A stretch of DNA of 64,000 nucleotides from Dipteronia dyeriana. Its lineage: Eukaryota > Streptophyta > Magnoliopsida > Sapindales > Sapindaceae. The stretch lies in contig CM065297.1 in assembly GCA_032871835.1 (NCBI GenBank), positions 60,189,253-60,253,252 of the forward strand. Direction: 5' to 3'. Positions 9,332-20,955 of the stretch are shown piece by piece. The notes beneath the pieces are model-generated. The model was not told where the DNA came from, made no database searches, and saw only the letters and a program-made list of their open reading frames with translations. Within the stretch, counting starts at the first letter, position 1. The number at the start of each line of letters is the position of its first letter. The position numbers and the translations under genes are program-made.

Positions 9332-10360
9332 CTGTAATAAAATCTCATATCTCATATCTCATATCTCATATTTTATCTCATCCCATCCCTAATCCCAAAG
9401 TCGACCAGTTTGAGGCAATTCTACATACTTCGTCTAAGTTCACCCTATATCATCATTGTATGTGTACCTTTACCAAGAACATACCGGTATCGGTTAACAC
9501 TCGATCACTATTGTAAGCTCTTTGGAGCATATATATATATATACAAGGAAGGGTCTTTCTCCTTCCTCTAGAAACTACCTCGAGGTTTTTCAACATGTGA
9601 TCATTCATGATGCTTTTTCCCACTTGTTCAGTCCACCTTCCACTACAGAAGACTTGACTTTCGACTATTTATTTCTTGTATTATGCATGTATGTATGTGT
9701 ATGAGCTAGATTCCTACCCTGCTGGACCTAGTGCTCTTATCCTCCCATCTACATGCCAATGTCGCATATCAAGATGGGGAGAAACTACCTATACCCGTCT
9801 AAAGGGAGTCGATGAGCTCTCCGGCACCTTTCCTACGAGAGCAGACAAGGATCAGACACAAGCTAGGCAAGCTCCCTTCCTTACTAGCTATATAGGTTAG
9901 GGAACTGAAGGAAGAAATCGAGGTCCAGGAATGGGCTCTGGGTACGGACGGGTTCTGATTCTGATTGAAAGCAAATAGAGGTGAATAATCACTACCGGCT
10001 GGCCCGTTCTTTCACGAACACATCTACATCATCGATGAGCACCAATATTATCTCCTTGTTTGCTATTTGGATAGAAGACACCTAGAGATGAGACCGAATA
10101 CCAGAGACCAGGGATAAAAATCATCCATTTTACCCCAACAAGGGAACCTCGAGTTCCTCATATCTCTTCCATATGCACGAAGCCTGACGACTGGGATGGC
10201 TCGTCCTCTATCGGTCGCTCTATCCTTTTTCATATCCTTACTCTCTATCTATCCAGATCACCAAGTTACAAAGTACCTACCCCCTGCAGCCTTCCGAGGT
10301 AGCGGGTTAAGGGTGTTGACTGAAATTCCTTACCCGAGTGAATTTTTGGTTAACACCTTT

Positions 10361-10375
10361 TGGCACCATCTGTGG
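10361..10375 (+). promoter_or_regulatory. Primer binding site of element B1
   Basis: TTGGCACCATCTGTGG begins a few bases after the LTR end at 10355. It closely resembles the TTGGCGCC-TCTGTGGG primer site typical of plant Tat-lineage gypsy elements, with a G-to-A change. This shows the LTR to its left is a 5' LTR on the plus strand. Confidence 0.6.
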
Positions 10376-10909
10376 AAAGTTTGCACACCCTTTTTGAAAG
10401 CTTTCATGTCTCTACATGAGCATCCTTATACTATTAAGGTGATAGATTTATCAGTCATTGTTTATGATATCCTTTCTCCTTGTTTGTCTATATCGCCTAC
10501 GCACCACATGTGGTGCTCATTTTATGGTTTAACAAGTTTTGTTTATTGTTGAGCATATATGGTACGTGGGACTCCATATGGAACCGGTTTATTATGTTGT
10601 TCCTATAAAGCGAATTAGCTCATATAATCATAGAGCTCCAAAGCTCCCCACCTGAAGATCTCCTCCACAGCAGAACCACTCCGATACATCGAAAGCTCCT
10701 ATACAGTAGAGCGGCATATGTCCTGCTTCCTTACAGAAAATTGATTTGCTACCAATAGACCTCTAATCCAGCAGATCCATCGTACTTGTACCTGGTCATA
10801 CAGATCCCCTCATGTCACCGGCTTCGCTCTTTAAAAGCTCCTAGGTAGCGACAGCAGGTCAACTCATGAATATGAGAAGCCAACTAAGCTGTGTAGGATC
10901 TGGGGCAAC
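10376..10909 (+). other. Leader of element B1, non-coding
   Basis: No gag-like frame is seen. The stretch runs from the primer site to the start of the tandem array. B1 therefore appears to have lost, or never had, gag and pol. Confidence 0.4.
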
Positions 10910-12062
10910 ACGACCAGTAGAAGACTAGTGGCTCTATACCTCATATACCGAGCAGGTCAATGCCCAAGTGAGCCACTGAGCTCTCGATTAGTTCCACCAA
11001 GGTCCAGAGCCTACTCCAAGTTATTGAGGACTTCTAGGATCCCAAGCATGTCTTTGGACCTGGACCAGTATCAGACCGGTGACTTCGCTCCATGTGTACC
11101 GGGCCATTCACCACCTTAGCAAGCCACCGAAGCCCAATATGATCGAGGAGTGCATAGAGGCTTCCCACATATGGTAAGGTCTTCTACTTGCCTAAGCACG
11201 CCTCTAGAGTAGTAGCCCCACAGCAAAGCCCAATGGCTTTTTATTTACTATACCTGGTCGATCAACGCCCAAGTGAGCCACTAAGCTCTCGGTTCATTCT
11301 AGTAGGGTCCAGAACCTTCTCTAAGTTGCTAGGGTCTCAATGGATCCTAGGCATACCTTTGGACCAGTACAAGACCGGTGTCTTTGCTCTATGTGTACCG
11401 GTACATTCATCGCCCTACCAAGCCACCAAAGCCCGATCTATTCGAGAAAAGCCCAGAGGCTTCCCACGCTTGGTAAGGTCTCCTACTTGCCTAAGCAAGC
11501 CTCTGAGTAGCAACCCCACTGTAAGGCCTAGTGGCTCCTTACTTCTTTTACCAGGCCGGTCAATGTCCAAGCGATCCATTGAGCTCCTAGTTTGTTCAAA
11601 CAGGGTCCAGAGCCTTCTCTCAGTTGCTAGGGACTTACTGGATCCCAAGTATGCCTCTAGACTAGGACCAGTACCAGATCGGTGGCTTCACTCCATGTGT
11701 ACCAAGTCATTCATTGCCCTAACAGGCCACCAAAGCTCGATCTGATCAAGGAAATTCGAGAGGCTTTCCACGCTTGGTAAGGCCTCCTACTGGCCTAGGT
11801 ATGCCTCTGGAGTAGCAGCCCCGCTGTAAGGCCCAGTGGCTCCTCACTTTTTATACCCGGCCAGTCAGTGCCTAAGTGAGCCACTGAGCTCCCAATTCAG
11901 CATGGTCCAAAGCCTTATATTAATTAATGGGGACTTTTAGGATCCCAAGCATACCTCTAGACCTGTACCAGATCGGTGTCTCCTCTTTATTTGTACCGGG
12001 CCATTCAACACCCTAGTGAGCCATCTATACCCCGATCCGTTCGAGAAGAGCCTAGAGGCTTC
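10910..12062 (+). repeat. ~300-bp tandem repeat inside element B1, about 3.8 copies
   Basis: A marker string (GCCCAAGTGAGCCACTGAGC and variants) recurs at about 10962, 11267, 11565 and 11870, giving spacings of 305, 298 and 305 bases. Each unit also carries AGGATCCCAAGCATGCCTCT-type, CAGATCGGTG and GAGGCTTCC(CACGCTTGG) segments. A 185-codon frame at 11188-11745 simply crosses the units. Tandem arrays in untranslated parts of Tat/Ogre elements are a known source of plant satellites. The last unit is cut by the D insertion at about 12062. Confidence 0.85.
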
Positions 12063-12768
12063 CTGTATTTTTCGCATTTGAAGGACAAAATTACCATTTG
12101 AGTTCCTTCTTAAACTTCTCTCATGTAGTGATGGGGTTGATGCCTTTGCCTATGTCACCATGTTTACGCCTCCACTATAGATGGACGGCATCACGAAGAA
12201 ATATTGGTGCATTTGTGATCTTGGTAGCATTATCACAAGCACCCTTGGCCTCAAAATATTGTTCAAGACCAAAAAGAAAGTTTTCGACCTCTATTGCATT
12301 ACGAGTACCATTGTATGTGGCTGGCTTGGGCACTTGGATGGTACTCATTTTGTTGGTGCTAGAGGTGGCAGTAAGACCAATGGTTGGGCTAGTTTTATAT
12401 GAAGCCCATTCAGTGTGGATATCGGCTACTTCCTCACATATAGCCCACAACTCATTTTCTACGAAGTTATGTGGGTTATGGAAATCGAGGGTGATGTCCT
12501 ATTTGAAGCTCTTTTGGAACTCATGGATGGTGGACTTTGTTGCTTGAGTGATTTCACCATAGTCTGCCTCTATGTAATCAAGACAGTCAGTAACGTCCCT
12601 CAAGGTAGACTCTATCCCCGATACAGCTTCCTCCAAGCCAACTATCTAAGTTTCTAAGGCATTTGTGGACAGACCCTTGGACTTAGTCCTCTTGGTGTGG
12701 GTATGTTACTTATCACGTCCATACCTCTTCTCTTCCGCTCTTGTAGCAACTTTGCTGTTAGATGCCAT
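12063..12768 (-). pseudogene. gag: gag fragment of a Ty3/gypsy chromovirus-like element (family D)
   Basis: From an ATG at 12768 (MASNSKVATRAEEKRYG) the minus strand reads a gag N-terminus with several stops. The clearest part, 12175-12450, includes VPKPATYNGTRNAIEVENF, GLEQYFEAKG and NAPIFLRDA, the usual start of the plant Retrotrans_gag domain of chromovirus-type elements. A stop replaces the residue after DAVHL. The frame ends at about 12063, where the B1 tandem array begins, so the rest of gag and all of pol are missing. The LTR and primer site lie just upstream (12801-13311). Confidence 0.65.
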
Positions 12769-12800
12769 TACTTCGTGAACTTGTTGTTGTTGCTTGATGA

Positions 12801-12813
12801 GGCTCTGATACCA
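12801..12813 (-). promoter_or_regulatory. tRNA-iMet primer binding site of element D
   Basis: The minus strand reads TGGTATCAGAGCC, the standard plant initiator-Met tRNA primer site, 33 bases before the gag ATG and directly after the LTR. Confidence 0.7.
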
Positions 12814-12815
12814 AC

Positions 12816-13311
12816 TATCACAGGGTTAAAGTTTTCGTAGCTAACTCGTTCGGCACTTAGACAACTTCTGGGTAAAATTGCTAAGTAAGCCTTGCTTGAT
12901 CACTCTTAAAGGTTAGAGAGACTAGAGAAGGACTAGAAGAGCTTTGTAGGAAAATAAGGCAAAGTGTATTGCTATGAGAAAGCTTTACAATGCTTTGAGT
13001 ATTCTTGGCTTAGAGGCCTTACAAATGAGAGGGGCTACCTATTTATAGCAGTTCACCTCTTCAGTGAATGTTCTAGATTACTATAGTCTTATGGTGGAGA
13101 TTGAGTCTCCAGAATGTTCTACATGTAACTAGGTTTCTCTACATGTATTCACAATCCTAGATATTTACAAGAGAGTTCTAGAATATTCCTAGAGTCTTTC
13201 AAGGATGGCCATGCTAGATGAGTGGAGAAGACTTTAGAATCCTCCAAGGGCTTGTGCCTAATATTGGGCTTTGTATGGGTTCCTTGGATCAAAATTTGGT
13301 TGGCCATGACA
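12816..13311 (-). repeat. LTR of element D (5' LTR, minus strand)
   Basis: About 0.5 kb, starting TGTCATGGCCAACC at 13311 and ending near CCCTGTGATA at 12816, just before the primer site. The length fits chromovirus LTRs. The terminal CA seems mutated. The TAGCACTCTTATCC that follows on the plus strand is B-type LTR sequence. Confidence 0.6.
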
Positions 13312-13943
13312 TAGCACTCTTATCCTTCCATCTACATGCCAAAGTCGCATATCAATATGGGGATAAACTACCCAGACCCATCTAATGGAAGTCGATGAGC
13401 TCTTTTGCACCCTACCTACAAGAGCAGACAAGGATCCGATGTAGAAGCTAGGCAAGCCCCTCTCCTTTTTCATTGTATAGGTCAAGGAACTATCGGAAGA
13501 AATAGGGGACCAAGAATGGGCTCCGGCTACGGACGGGTTCTGACCCCGACTGAAATCACCAAGAGGCGAATAATCGCTACCGGGTGGTCTGTTCTTTCAC
13601 GAACATATCTACATCATCGATGAGTACCAATACTATCTCCTTGTTTGTTATTATGGATAAAGGACACCTAGAGAGAAGATCAGATACCACGGATCATGGA
13701 CAAGGATCAGCCCCTTTACCCCAGCAAGGGAACCCCGAGCTCCTCATATCTCCTCCATATGCAAGAAGCCCGACAGATAGGATGGCTCGTCTCCTACCTG
13801 ATGTTCTATCCTTCTTCATATCCATACTCCTCTATCTATCCAAATCACCAAGGTACAAGATACCTACCCTCCGCAGCCTTCCGAGGTAGCGGGTTGAGTG
13901 TGTTAACTGAAATTCCTCACATCGAGTGAATTTTTGGTTAACA
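13312..13943 (+). repeat. 3' LTR remnant of element B1
   Basis: Matches the end of the 5' LTR from about 9728: CTCTTATCC, CATCTACATGCC, GTCGATGAGCTCT, CTACATCATCGATGAG, ending AATTTTTGGTTAACA. The first part of the LTR is missing and replaced by the D fragment, which suggests an insertion with deletion. Confidence 0.65.
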
Positions 13944-15677
13944 CTTGTGTTTTTTATCATCTTTGTAGTTTTATTTTTTGAAATTCTCTACAAAGTTTTT
14001 TCAAAACTGAAAATTTGGGAATTAAAATCCATTTTGGTTGAGATAATTTCTTTGCTTTCCGATAGAGACATGTCATGTATGCTTTTAGCTCTATGTTTTG
14101 ACTAGCATTCATGCCATCTATAATTGTTGCATCGCTTAAATATGCTTGTACAATGTCAATCTTGTGATGTTGAGGTAGATAAGACTCTATGCTTGTTTTG
14201 CTTAGGAGAATAATGAAGATTACCTTTGTGAGATTTTGTGCTTAAACGTTCATTTTAGAGGGTGTATTTCATTTCTATTCTTAAACATTCATCTTGCTCT
14301 TCAATTTATAGATTGATCTCTATAGGATTTTGCATTAGATATTAAAGAACAATCATTTTATGATATCATATATTTGTTTGCTTTACTTTTTGTTGGTTGA
14401 TCCTTGAGAAGTGATGCTAGGCATTGTATGCTTAAACTAAGAAATGGCCTAAACACTAATTCCTACCCTATGTGTGTGCTCCAATAGCCGAGCTTTTTCT
14501 TTCATTACCCACACTTCCAAAGAACCAAGCTTCAATAATGAAATTGTACCTAATAAGCATGGACCATATGGTGATATAGATGTTAGAGGTTATTGGGGTG
14601 TTTTGTGATTACTACTATTGTTAGTTAGGAAGAAACTAGTGAGTTTCTTGGTGTAAAATTGTAAAGTGTAGTTTCATGTACTAAGGCTTGAATGAAAAGC
14701 ATTACAGTTTATATGTGTATAATCATTCAAAAGAAAGAAAGAAAAAAAAGAAACAAAATGAATATCTACTCAAAAGAAAAAAGGACTATAAAAAAAGAAA
14801 ACAACAGAGAAGCCTAGATGCATACTTGTAATAGATTGACTTGAGGATGTAGAGATTGCATTGTAGATAGTCAGTAATCCTGTGCTACAGTCTGTTTTTA
14901 GGATGTCAATATTGCATTTTGCAATCACATGATATGGTCTTAGGTATTCGCTTTCCATTTTCCATTCTTTCTTAGCCTACACCCTTTGCCCCGTTACAAC
15001 CATGGAAGACCTAGCGGATCTCTTGGTAATACTTGCTTAACTGTAAAGTTGCATGTGCTCTATCTATGTTCTTAATGTTAATTCGTTCATGAGATCCCTT
15101 GCACTTATATGAGCGGTCTTTCTAATTCTATGAATATGTGAATATATTTTGATTCCATGTACCAAAACTCCAATTCACCTATGTTGATGAGTGCTATTGC
15201 CTAGGTTCTTAGAGAAAATATGAGTGTAATTTAGTGAGGATGAGAAGTAAAGGTGAATTCGATCTTAGTCATTCTAGCATTGTTGCTGAGTAAACCAAAA
15301 ATATCTTTAGTATTGGCATACATGCATTGCCTGATTTATTGATTTATATGACATATTTTTAGTCTTAATATAGAAATTTTAGCATGCATGTAGTTTTTGC
15401 TTGGAATGTTTGAAGTGGCATCTCAATATTTTGCTTTGTAGAGTTGCATTTGTGGGTACCGTACTGGTGAACCCTCAGGAGACTATACTCCTCCTACTAG
15501 CAACACCTAAAGGTTTCAAAGGCTTGTGGCACATACTAAATGCCATCATTTCTCCCACGAAAGTGGACTAATTAATTGTTTATTGTTTATTGCTTTTATG
15601 TGTTTTAGATTTCTTATTTGTCAATTTTCATAATTAGTTTTGCTCGAGGACAAGCAATTGTTAGGTTTGGGGGTATT
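13944..15677 (+). other. Non-coding 3' internal region of an Athila-like gypsy element
   Basis: No coding frame is recognised. It ends GCTCGAGGACAAGCAATTG...GGTTTGGGGGTATT, a purine-rich stretch typical of the internal 3' end of some plant gypsy elements, directly before the LTR at 15678. Its left edge is the B1 3' LTR, so B1 may have inserted into it or replaced part of it. Lineage is a guess from this border sequence. Confidence 0.45.
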
Positions 15678-17774
15678 TGATAGGTACATTTATGTACCTA
15701 TTTTAGACTCCTTATTCCTAGCTTGTGTTCTCAATTTCAAGCGTTTTTATGTATATAATATGTGTTTAAGACTTATGTAGGTTCAGTTCCCTAAAGTCAG
15801 GTGTTTGAGCTTAAAGTGAAGCTTTGAAGGCAAAGAAAAGGAAAAATAGCAAAATTTGAGATGGCTTGTGAAGAATGTCTAACTTATAATGGCCATATCT
15901 CCCTTCTCGAATTGAACTAGGTATCGAACCTAATGTTTTTGGAAAGCCCCGTGAGGATATTTTTCAGATAACTTTACGGATCTCGATTCAAGATTTTCTA
16001 AAAGAAGTTACCACAATTTCAAAAACTGGTGTGCGAAGCAGTAAAATCTGCTAAATGGAACTACGAGTTCCAACTCGTAGATTCAAGTGGTAGATCCATT
16101 CCAGAGCCTACTATGAGTTAGACCTAGCAAATTGAAGTAGTAACCTACTGTGAGTTGAAACTACGAGATTGAAGTCACAGAGGTTGCTCGTAAATGTTTT
16201 CTAGAGCCTACTGCGAGTTGGAACTATGAGTTAGACCTAACAGATTGAAGTAGTAGCCAACTACGAGTTGGAACTGCGAGATTGAACTCATAGATTTTAG
16301 TCATAAATGTTTTCCAGAATCTTCTGCTAGATAGATCTATGAGTTATGACTAGCAAAATTAGACTACTAGATGGATCTATGAGTTCCAACTTGCAGATTT
16401 GTGGTGGTGGAATTTTATCCAGTTACATATCAAGATGGTGCTCTAACCTTCAAACTCTATAAATACACTACTTTGTTGGTCATTAAATACATATATCTTC
16501 CAATATCCAATCTTGGATAGACACCAACACCTATTATTGTTGTTCAACACCTCCAAAGAGAGAGATGAGCTTCGAAGACTCCATGGAGGGTTCTCCTCCA
16601 TGGATGTCTCACGACCACCACCTTTAAACTTCATCCATCCATCTTTGAAGTAGATTTCAAGGAGAAAGGATAGCAAATGAAATAGAGATCCTGGTTATCT
16701 CTAAACTCTTCTCATTATTTTATTTTCTATTTTATTTGATGTGTAATCCCCAATATGGAATATTTGTAAACCAACACATGGCTTGTTATATATGGTATTT
16801 ACTTAGATTCAACTTGGATCTTGACTCTATTCTTTGAGCTTATGCTATATCTCTCTTTTCTTGACATGTATGTTAGTGAATGAGTAGAATTTAATATGTT
16901 TTGCATAAGTGAAACTTTAGATTGAAACAAATGATGTAGTGTAACTTAGTGTCTCACTCTTGTTTGCATGTTGGTAACGAAAAGGGAATCGTTATGTATG
17001 AATCGATTTGAGTGAAAGAGCACATCTGTGTTCCGATTGATTTATCGTTGATGGGTTTTTATTGTTAACTCTTGAATAGAATTAACTTGATTTATACATG
17101 TTTATGCTAGATTAGGTTGTTTGGTGTATTGTTCACGTGCTTAATGGGTCTGGACCTAGAAACAATTGCTTATTCCATGCCTTTGGTTGAGTGATGAGAT
17201 TCGATTTCTGTATTCCTTAACCAACAAATGATTCGTAACAATAGATGATTTGGTTTCGGAATCATTAATCAAGAGAACTAGTCCTTGAATCCTTTTGAAT
17301 GATGCTTGAAAGTTTATTATCAACTTGACTAAATTGTGTGTTTAGTGAACTGATAAACCTATTGTAACCATTATCTTGCATCTCTCCAAGCCACATTTAT
17401 TTTCGTAACTAGGGTGTTTTGACTTTAGGAGTAGACTAATTTTAATTGCTTCATAGTGTAATTGATTAGAAAGGAAAGCACCTAGTAACATTTTTATCCT
17501 TAGTATAATTTAATTTAGTTTAGTTTATTCACAACTCACACACCTTCCGCTTTATGCATATCACACACACCATTCTTACCATTTCCATGCTCTATTTACA
17601 TCTCTTTCAATAACGCTTTAGATAGAGACAATTACACATATTCCACCTCTCTGTGGATGATACCCTAGTTTGTCGCTTTACTATGTGTTCAAACATTAGA
17701 GCATATAATGTAGGAAAAACTTTATAAATATCTTTTGAACCGTAATATGGTAACGACACAAAAAGCAAGTATCA
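15678..17774 (+). repeat. 3' LTR of the Athila-like gypsy element
   Basis: About 2.1 kb, starting TGATAGGTACATTTATGTACC after the tract TTTGGGGGTATT and ending AAGCAAGTATCA, so the ends are mirror images (TGATA / TATCA). A TATA box (CTCTATAAATACAC) lies near 16458. A palindrome at 15681-15700 and a degenerate array at 16055-16400 are listed as findings. A 77-codon minus-strand frame at 16443-16676 is not considered a gene. The pol fragment to its right is the likely insertion target. Confidence 0.65.
16458..16465 (+). promoter_or_regulatory. TATA box of the Athila-like LTR
   Basis: TATAAATA within CTCTATAAATACACTAC, about 780 bases into the LTR. It is the best promoter match in this LTR. Confidence 0.45.
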
Positions 17775-18825
17775 ACACATCCGGCCTCTGTAAAAATTGG
17801 TGACGAGGTTGATTGGTAAAAACCAGGATCGTGTGTGCCTAGAAGTTGGGATGTAGCTTCCTAGCAGAAGTTACCAAGGTAAAGGCAAGCTACTCCAAGA
17901 GAATGTAGTTTCTCTCTGGTTTGGTTAGGCATGGCTTACATAGTAGATAGATCGTTGAACCTTATCCCTACACTCCTTGATCAAGGCTCTACTAACCAAT
18001 GTCTCCTAAACGGCTAGGTATATTTACAGCTCTTCCCCGGGTATCGGCTTGACTAGCAGAGGTGGACTAGCTAGGTACTTCTTCCAGGATTGGAATGCCT
18101 GCTCATTGTCTTGGTCCCACTTTATATTTCTTCCCTATTCGATAGCCTTAAAGAAAGAGAGGCATTTATCAGTGGACCGTGAAATAAAGAGGTTAAGAGC
18201 AGTTATCCGACCAGTTAACACATGTACCTGCTTTAGCGAGCTGGGAGATTTGAGGTCCAGGATGGCTCTGATTTTCTCCGAGTTGGCCTATATGCCCCTG
18301 TCTTGAACCATGAACCATGAACCATGAACCTGATAAATTTTCCTGCTGCTACCCCGAAGGCACACTTACTTGGATTCAGTCACATCTGATTCTCCCTTAC
18401 TATTTAGAAGGTTCGACAAAGGTGGTCCTGGTGATGCTCTGCTACTTGGGAATTGATGATCAAATCATCATTGTAGACCTCTATTGTCCTTCCTATCTCT
18501 TGCTCGAATAACCGGTTGAACAATCATTATAATGTGGCACTTGCAATCTTAAGACCTAAAGGCATTACCTTGTAACAGTAGACGTATTGCCCAATAATGA
18601 AACTGGTCTTACCCTGGTCAGAGGGGTGCTTCGTAGTTTGATTGTACTCGAGAATGCATCCATAAAACTGAGGAGTTTATTTCCCGCAGTAGAGTTTACC
18701 AAGTGATCAATCTTGGGTAGGGGAAATTGTCCTTCAGGTTGGCACGATTGAGGTCTGTATAGTCTACACGCATGCCACTTCCTACTAGCTTTGGTGACCA
18801 TCACCACAATGGCTATCCAGTCTGG
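17775..18825 (-). pseudogene. pol: Tat-like gypsy reverse transcriptase / RNase H fragment
   Basis: The minus strand from 18825 reads TPDWIAIVVMVTKASRKW, then FPLPKIDHLVNSTAGNKLLS and FMDAF, the palm of a gypsy RT. Further on, in changing frames, it reads the RT thumb (ISRSTDKCLSFFKAIE), a RNase H start and QRSIYYVSHALPNQRETT. At least four frameshifts and many stops are present, and the YxDD part is not legible. It is cut on the right by a C-type LTR start (18826) and on the left by the Athila-like LTR (17774). Confidence 0.65.
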
Positions 18826-18863
18826 TGTTAGAATTATGCTCGATAGCAAGAGTGAAATAATGT
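18826..18863 (+). repeat. First ~37 bases of a C-type copia LTR
   Basis: TGTTAGAATTATGCTCGATA plus GCAAGAGTGAAATAATG matches the start of the C LTR (44009, minus strand). A second copy of the same bases lies at 22310, after the two B LTRs. See findings. Confidence 0.6.
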
Positions 18864-20620
18864 TGTTAACCAAAAATTTGCTGAAGGTGAGGAATTTCAG
18901 CTAACACCCTCAAGCCACAACCTGGTACGCTGTGGCGGGGTAGGTACCTCATACCTTGGCGATCTTGTATGAATATAAAGGATGGTGCGGTAGGTAGGAG
19001 ATAATCCATCCCACCCTTCGAGCTTCACATATATTGAGGAGATATAGGGAGCTCGAGGTTCCCTTGCAGGGATAAAGGAGCTGATCCTGGTCCTTAGTCC
19101 CTGGTCCATAGTATCCAGTCTCCTCTCTAGGTATCCTCGATCCAAATGGCAAAAAAAGAGGTAGTATTGGTGCTCATCGGTGTTGTAGATGTGCTCCTGA
19201 AAGAGTGGACCACCCGACAGTGATTCTTCTCCTCTATGAGCTTTCGGTCTGGGTCAGAACCCATCCTGGTACTTGGAGCTCAGTCATGGACCCTGATTTC
19301 TTCCTGTAGTTCCCCGACCTTTTTAGCGAGTAAGAACGGGGGGGCTTGTCTGGCTTTTGTGTCGGATCCTTGTCTGCTCCCATAGGGATGGTGCATGAGA
19401 GCTCATCGACTCCCTTTGGATGGGTCTGGATAGTTTCTCCCCATCTTATTATGCGACTTTAGCTTGTAGATAGGAGGATAAAAGTGCTAGATCCAGCAGG
19501 GTAGGAATCTAGCTCATACACATACATACATGCATAATATAGGAGATAAATAGGGGAAAGATAGGTCTTATGTAGAGAAAGGTGGATTGACCAAGTGGGA
19601 AAAAGCATCACGAACGATCACATACTTAAAAACCCTGAGGCAGTGTTCAAAGGAAGGAGACCCTTCATTGTATATATATATATATATCAAGCGATGGATC
19701 TAGAAGCTTACAACAATAGGGAAATAATACAATTGTGGTGCTCCGGAGAGCTTACAATAGTGATCGAGTGTTATCCGATACCGGTATGTTCCTGGTAAAG
19801 GTATGTATACAATGGTAATATAGGGAGAACTTTGATAAAGTATGTAGACTTGCCTAGGGCTGGTCGTTTTTGGGATTAGAGATGATATCAGATATCAGAT
19901 ATGACCTGTCTAGTCGATGCTATTACAGGTGTATTTATACATGGTGTAATTAGCTTGGCGTGCAAGTCCAGGATTCTTGATTTGTTCTCTTTTCCTTGTT
20001 AGGCAGGATTTTTTTGTTGTAGTTGACCCCAAATAATCGGTTGTGGAGGATATCTTGGAGGTAAAGGTATTTGTTTCCTCTTTGGACTCTCTCATTAATG
20101 ATGGCCAAATGAGTTAACTAATCTTTCCTTAATGGCGTTGATTATATCATTAACAGGGTTGACTACCTCCATTAATACAGTTGACCTCATTAATAGGGTT
20201 GATTAGCTCCATTAATATGGTTGACCTCATTAATGGTAATCATGAAAGTCAACCCTCTCTCTTAAAGGAGAACTCAGGTTCTATATATTGGTCGTGTGGT
20301 ACCATACTGGTATCATTCTTTCTACCTTATCGAGGAGGCGTACCCCGGATGGGTCCTAATACTGGTAACCCAATACTCAGATATCGATCTGAGGGTGAGG
20401 TACCTTAAGGTACCAATTTGGTTGTATGGAGCTTGATTCGACCTTACAAGGCTTTCGTTGGAGCTCAATTTGACCGCGGTGGAATCTGATAGGGTAACGA
20501 AGCTTGGTTGGCAAGCCTGAGTAAGGTGTTCACCATAAACAGGTGGCATTGGCTTGCAACTAAAAGGGTGAAGAGGTACGCTTGAGTACTACTTTTGATA
20601 TTAAAGACTTGATTTAACCA
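18864..20620 (-). repeat. LTR B2 (Tat-like gypsy, minus strand)
   Basis: On the minus strand it ends TTTTTGGTTAACA at 18864 and appears to start TGGTTAAATCAAGTC at 20620, about 1.76 kb. It shares the 9.7-kb-region marker, the TATA context (about 19927-19943) and the GTCAAC array (20100-20250) with LTR B1. No internal region of its own adjoins it, so it looks like a solo LTR. Confidence 0.65.
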
Positions 20621-20955
20621 TGCCTGGATCTATAGTGGATCTTGCCTTAATCGTGTTGGTGAAATTTTGGTGATGATAGGGCTTTACGAGCTTCTTCATT
20701 TTCTACTCGGATAGATCGAGATTATACCTTGACAAGACGGGAGAGCATTTGCAAGACAAGTTTGGCACCTTGAAGGTCTCTTGGTGAAAGTAGAGATGGT
20801 AGTATGCTCTAGGAAAGTGTCACGAGATACGTCGATCTCAAGGAACCCAGACCCTCCCACGTCGACCTGGCTTTGGGCTTCTATCATGGTATATAGAGCT
20901 TGACGTGGTCACATTGGGATTTATTTGGCGAGCCTGGATGCATGCAAGATGTTGT
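20621..20955 (-). pseudogene. Possible pol remnant between LTRs B2 and B3
   Basis: The minus strand includes MIEAQSQVDVGGSGFLEIDV and SRDTFLEHTTIS. This is vaguely like the linker that precedes RT in Tat elements, and it would fit the RT fragment that continues at 18825 on the other side of B2. The similarity is weak and there are stops. It could equally be unrelated filler. Confidence 0.25.

Larger units (their letters stand above)
8616..10355 (+). repeat. LTR B1 (Tat-like gypsy, 5' LTR)
   Basis: Ends AATTTTTGGTTAACA and is followed by a primer binding site, so it is the 5' LTR of a plus-strand element. Minus-strand copies at 18864-20620 and 20956-22309 share its contents: the AAGCCTCGTAAGGTCGAATC region, a GTCAAC/ATTAATGG array, a TATA box and CTTATCCTCCCATCTACATG. 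The left edge is estimated from those copies and may be truncated. Confidence 0.7.

Noticed and set aside
10196..10552. A 118-codon open frame
   Set aside because: It crosses the LTR end and primer site of B1, so it cannot be a normal coding unit.
11188..11745. A 185-codon open frame rich in Ser, Leu and Pro
   Set aside because: It spans the 300-bp tandem units, and adjacent units are not open in the same frame.
18316..18335. Short run of ATGAACC repeats (18307-18330)
   Set aside because: Three 9-base units within a decayed RT fragment; too short to be notable.
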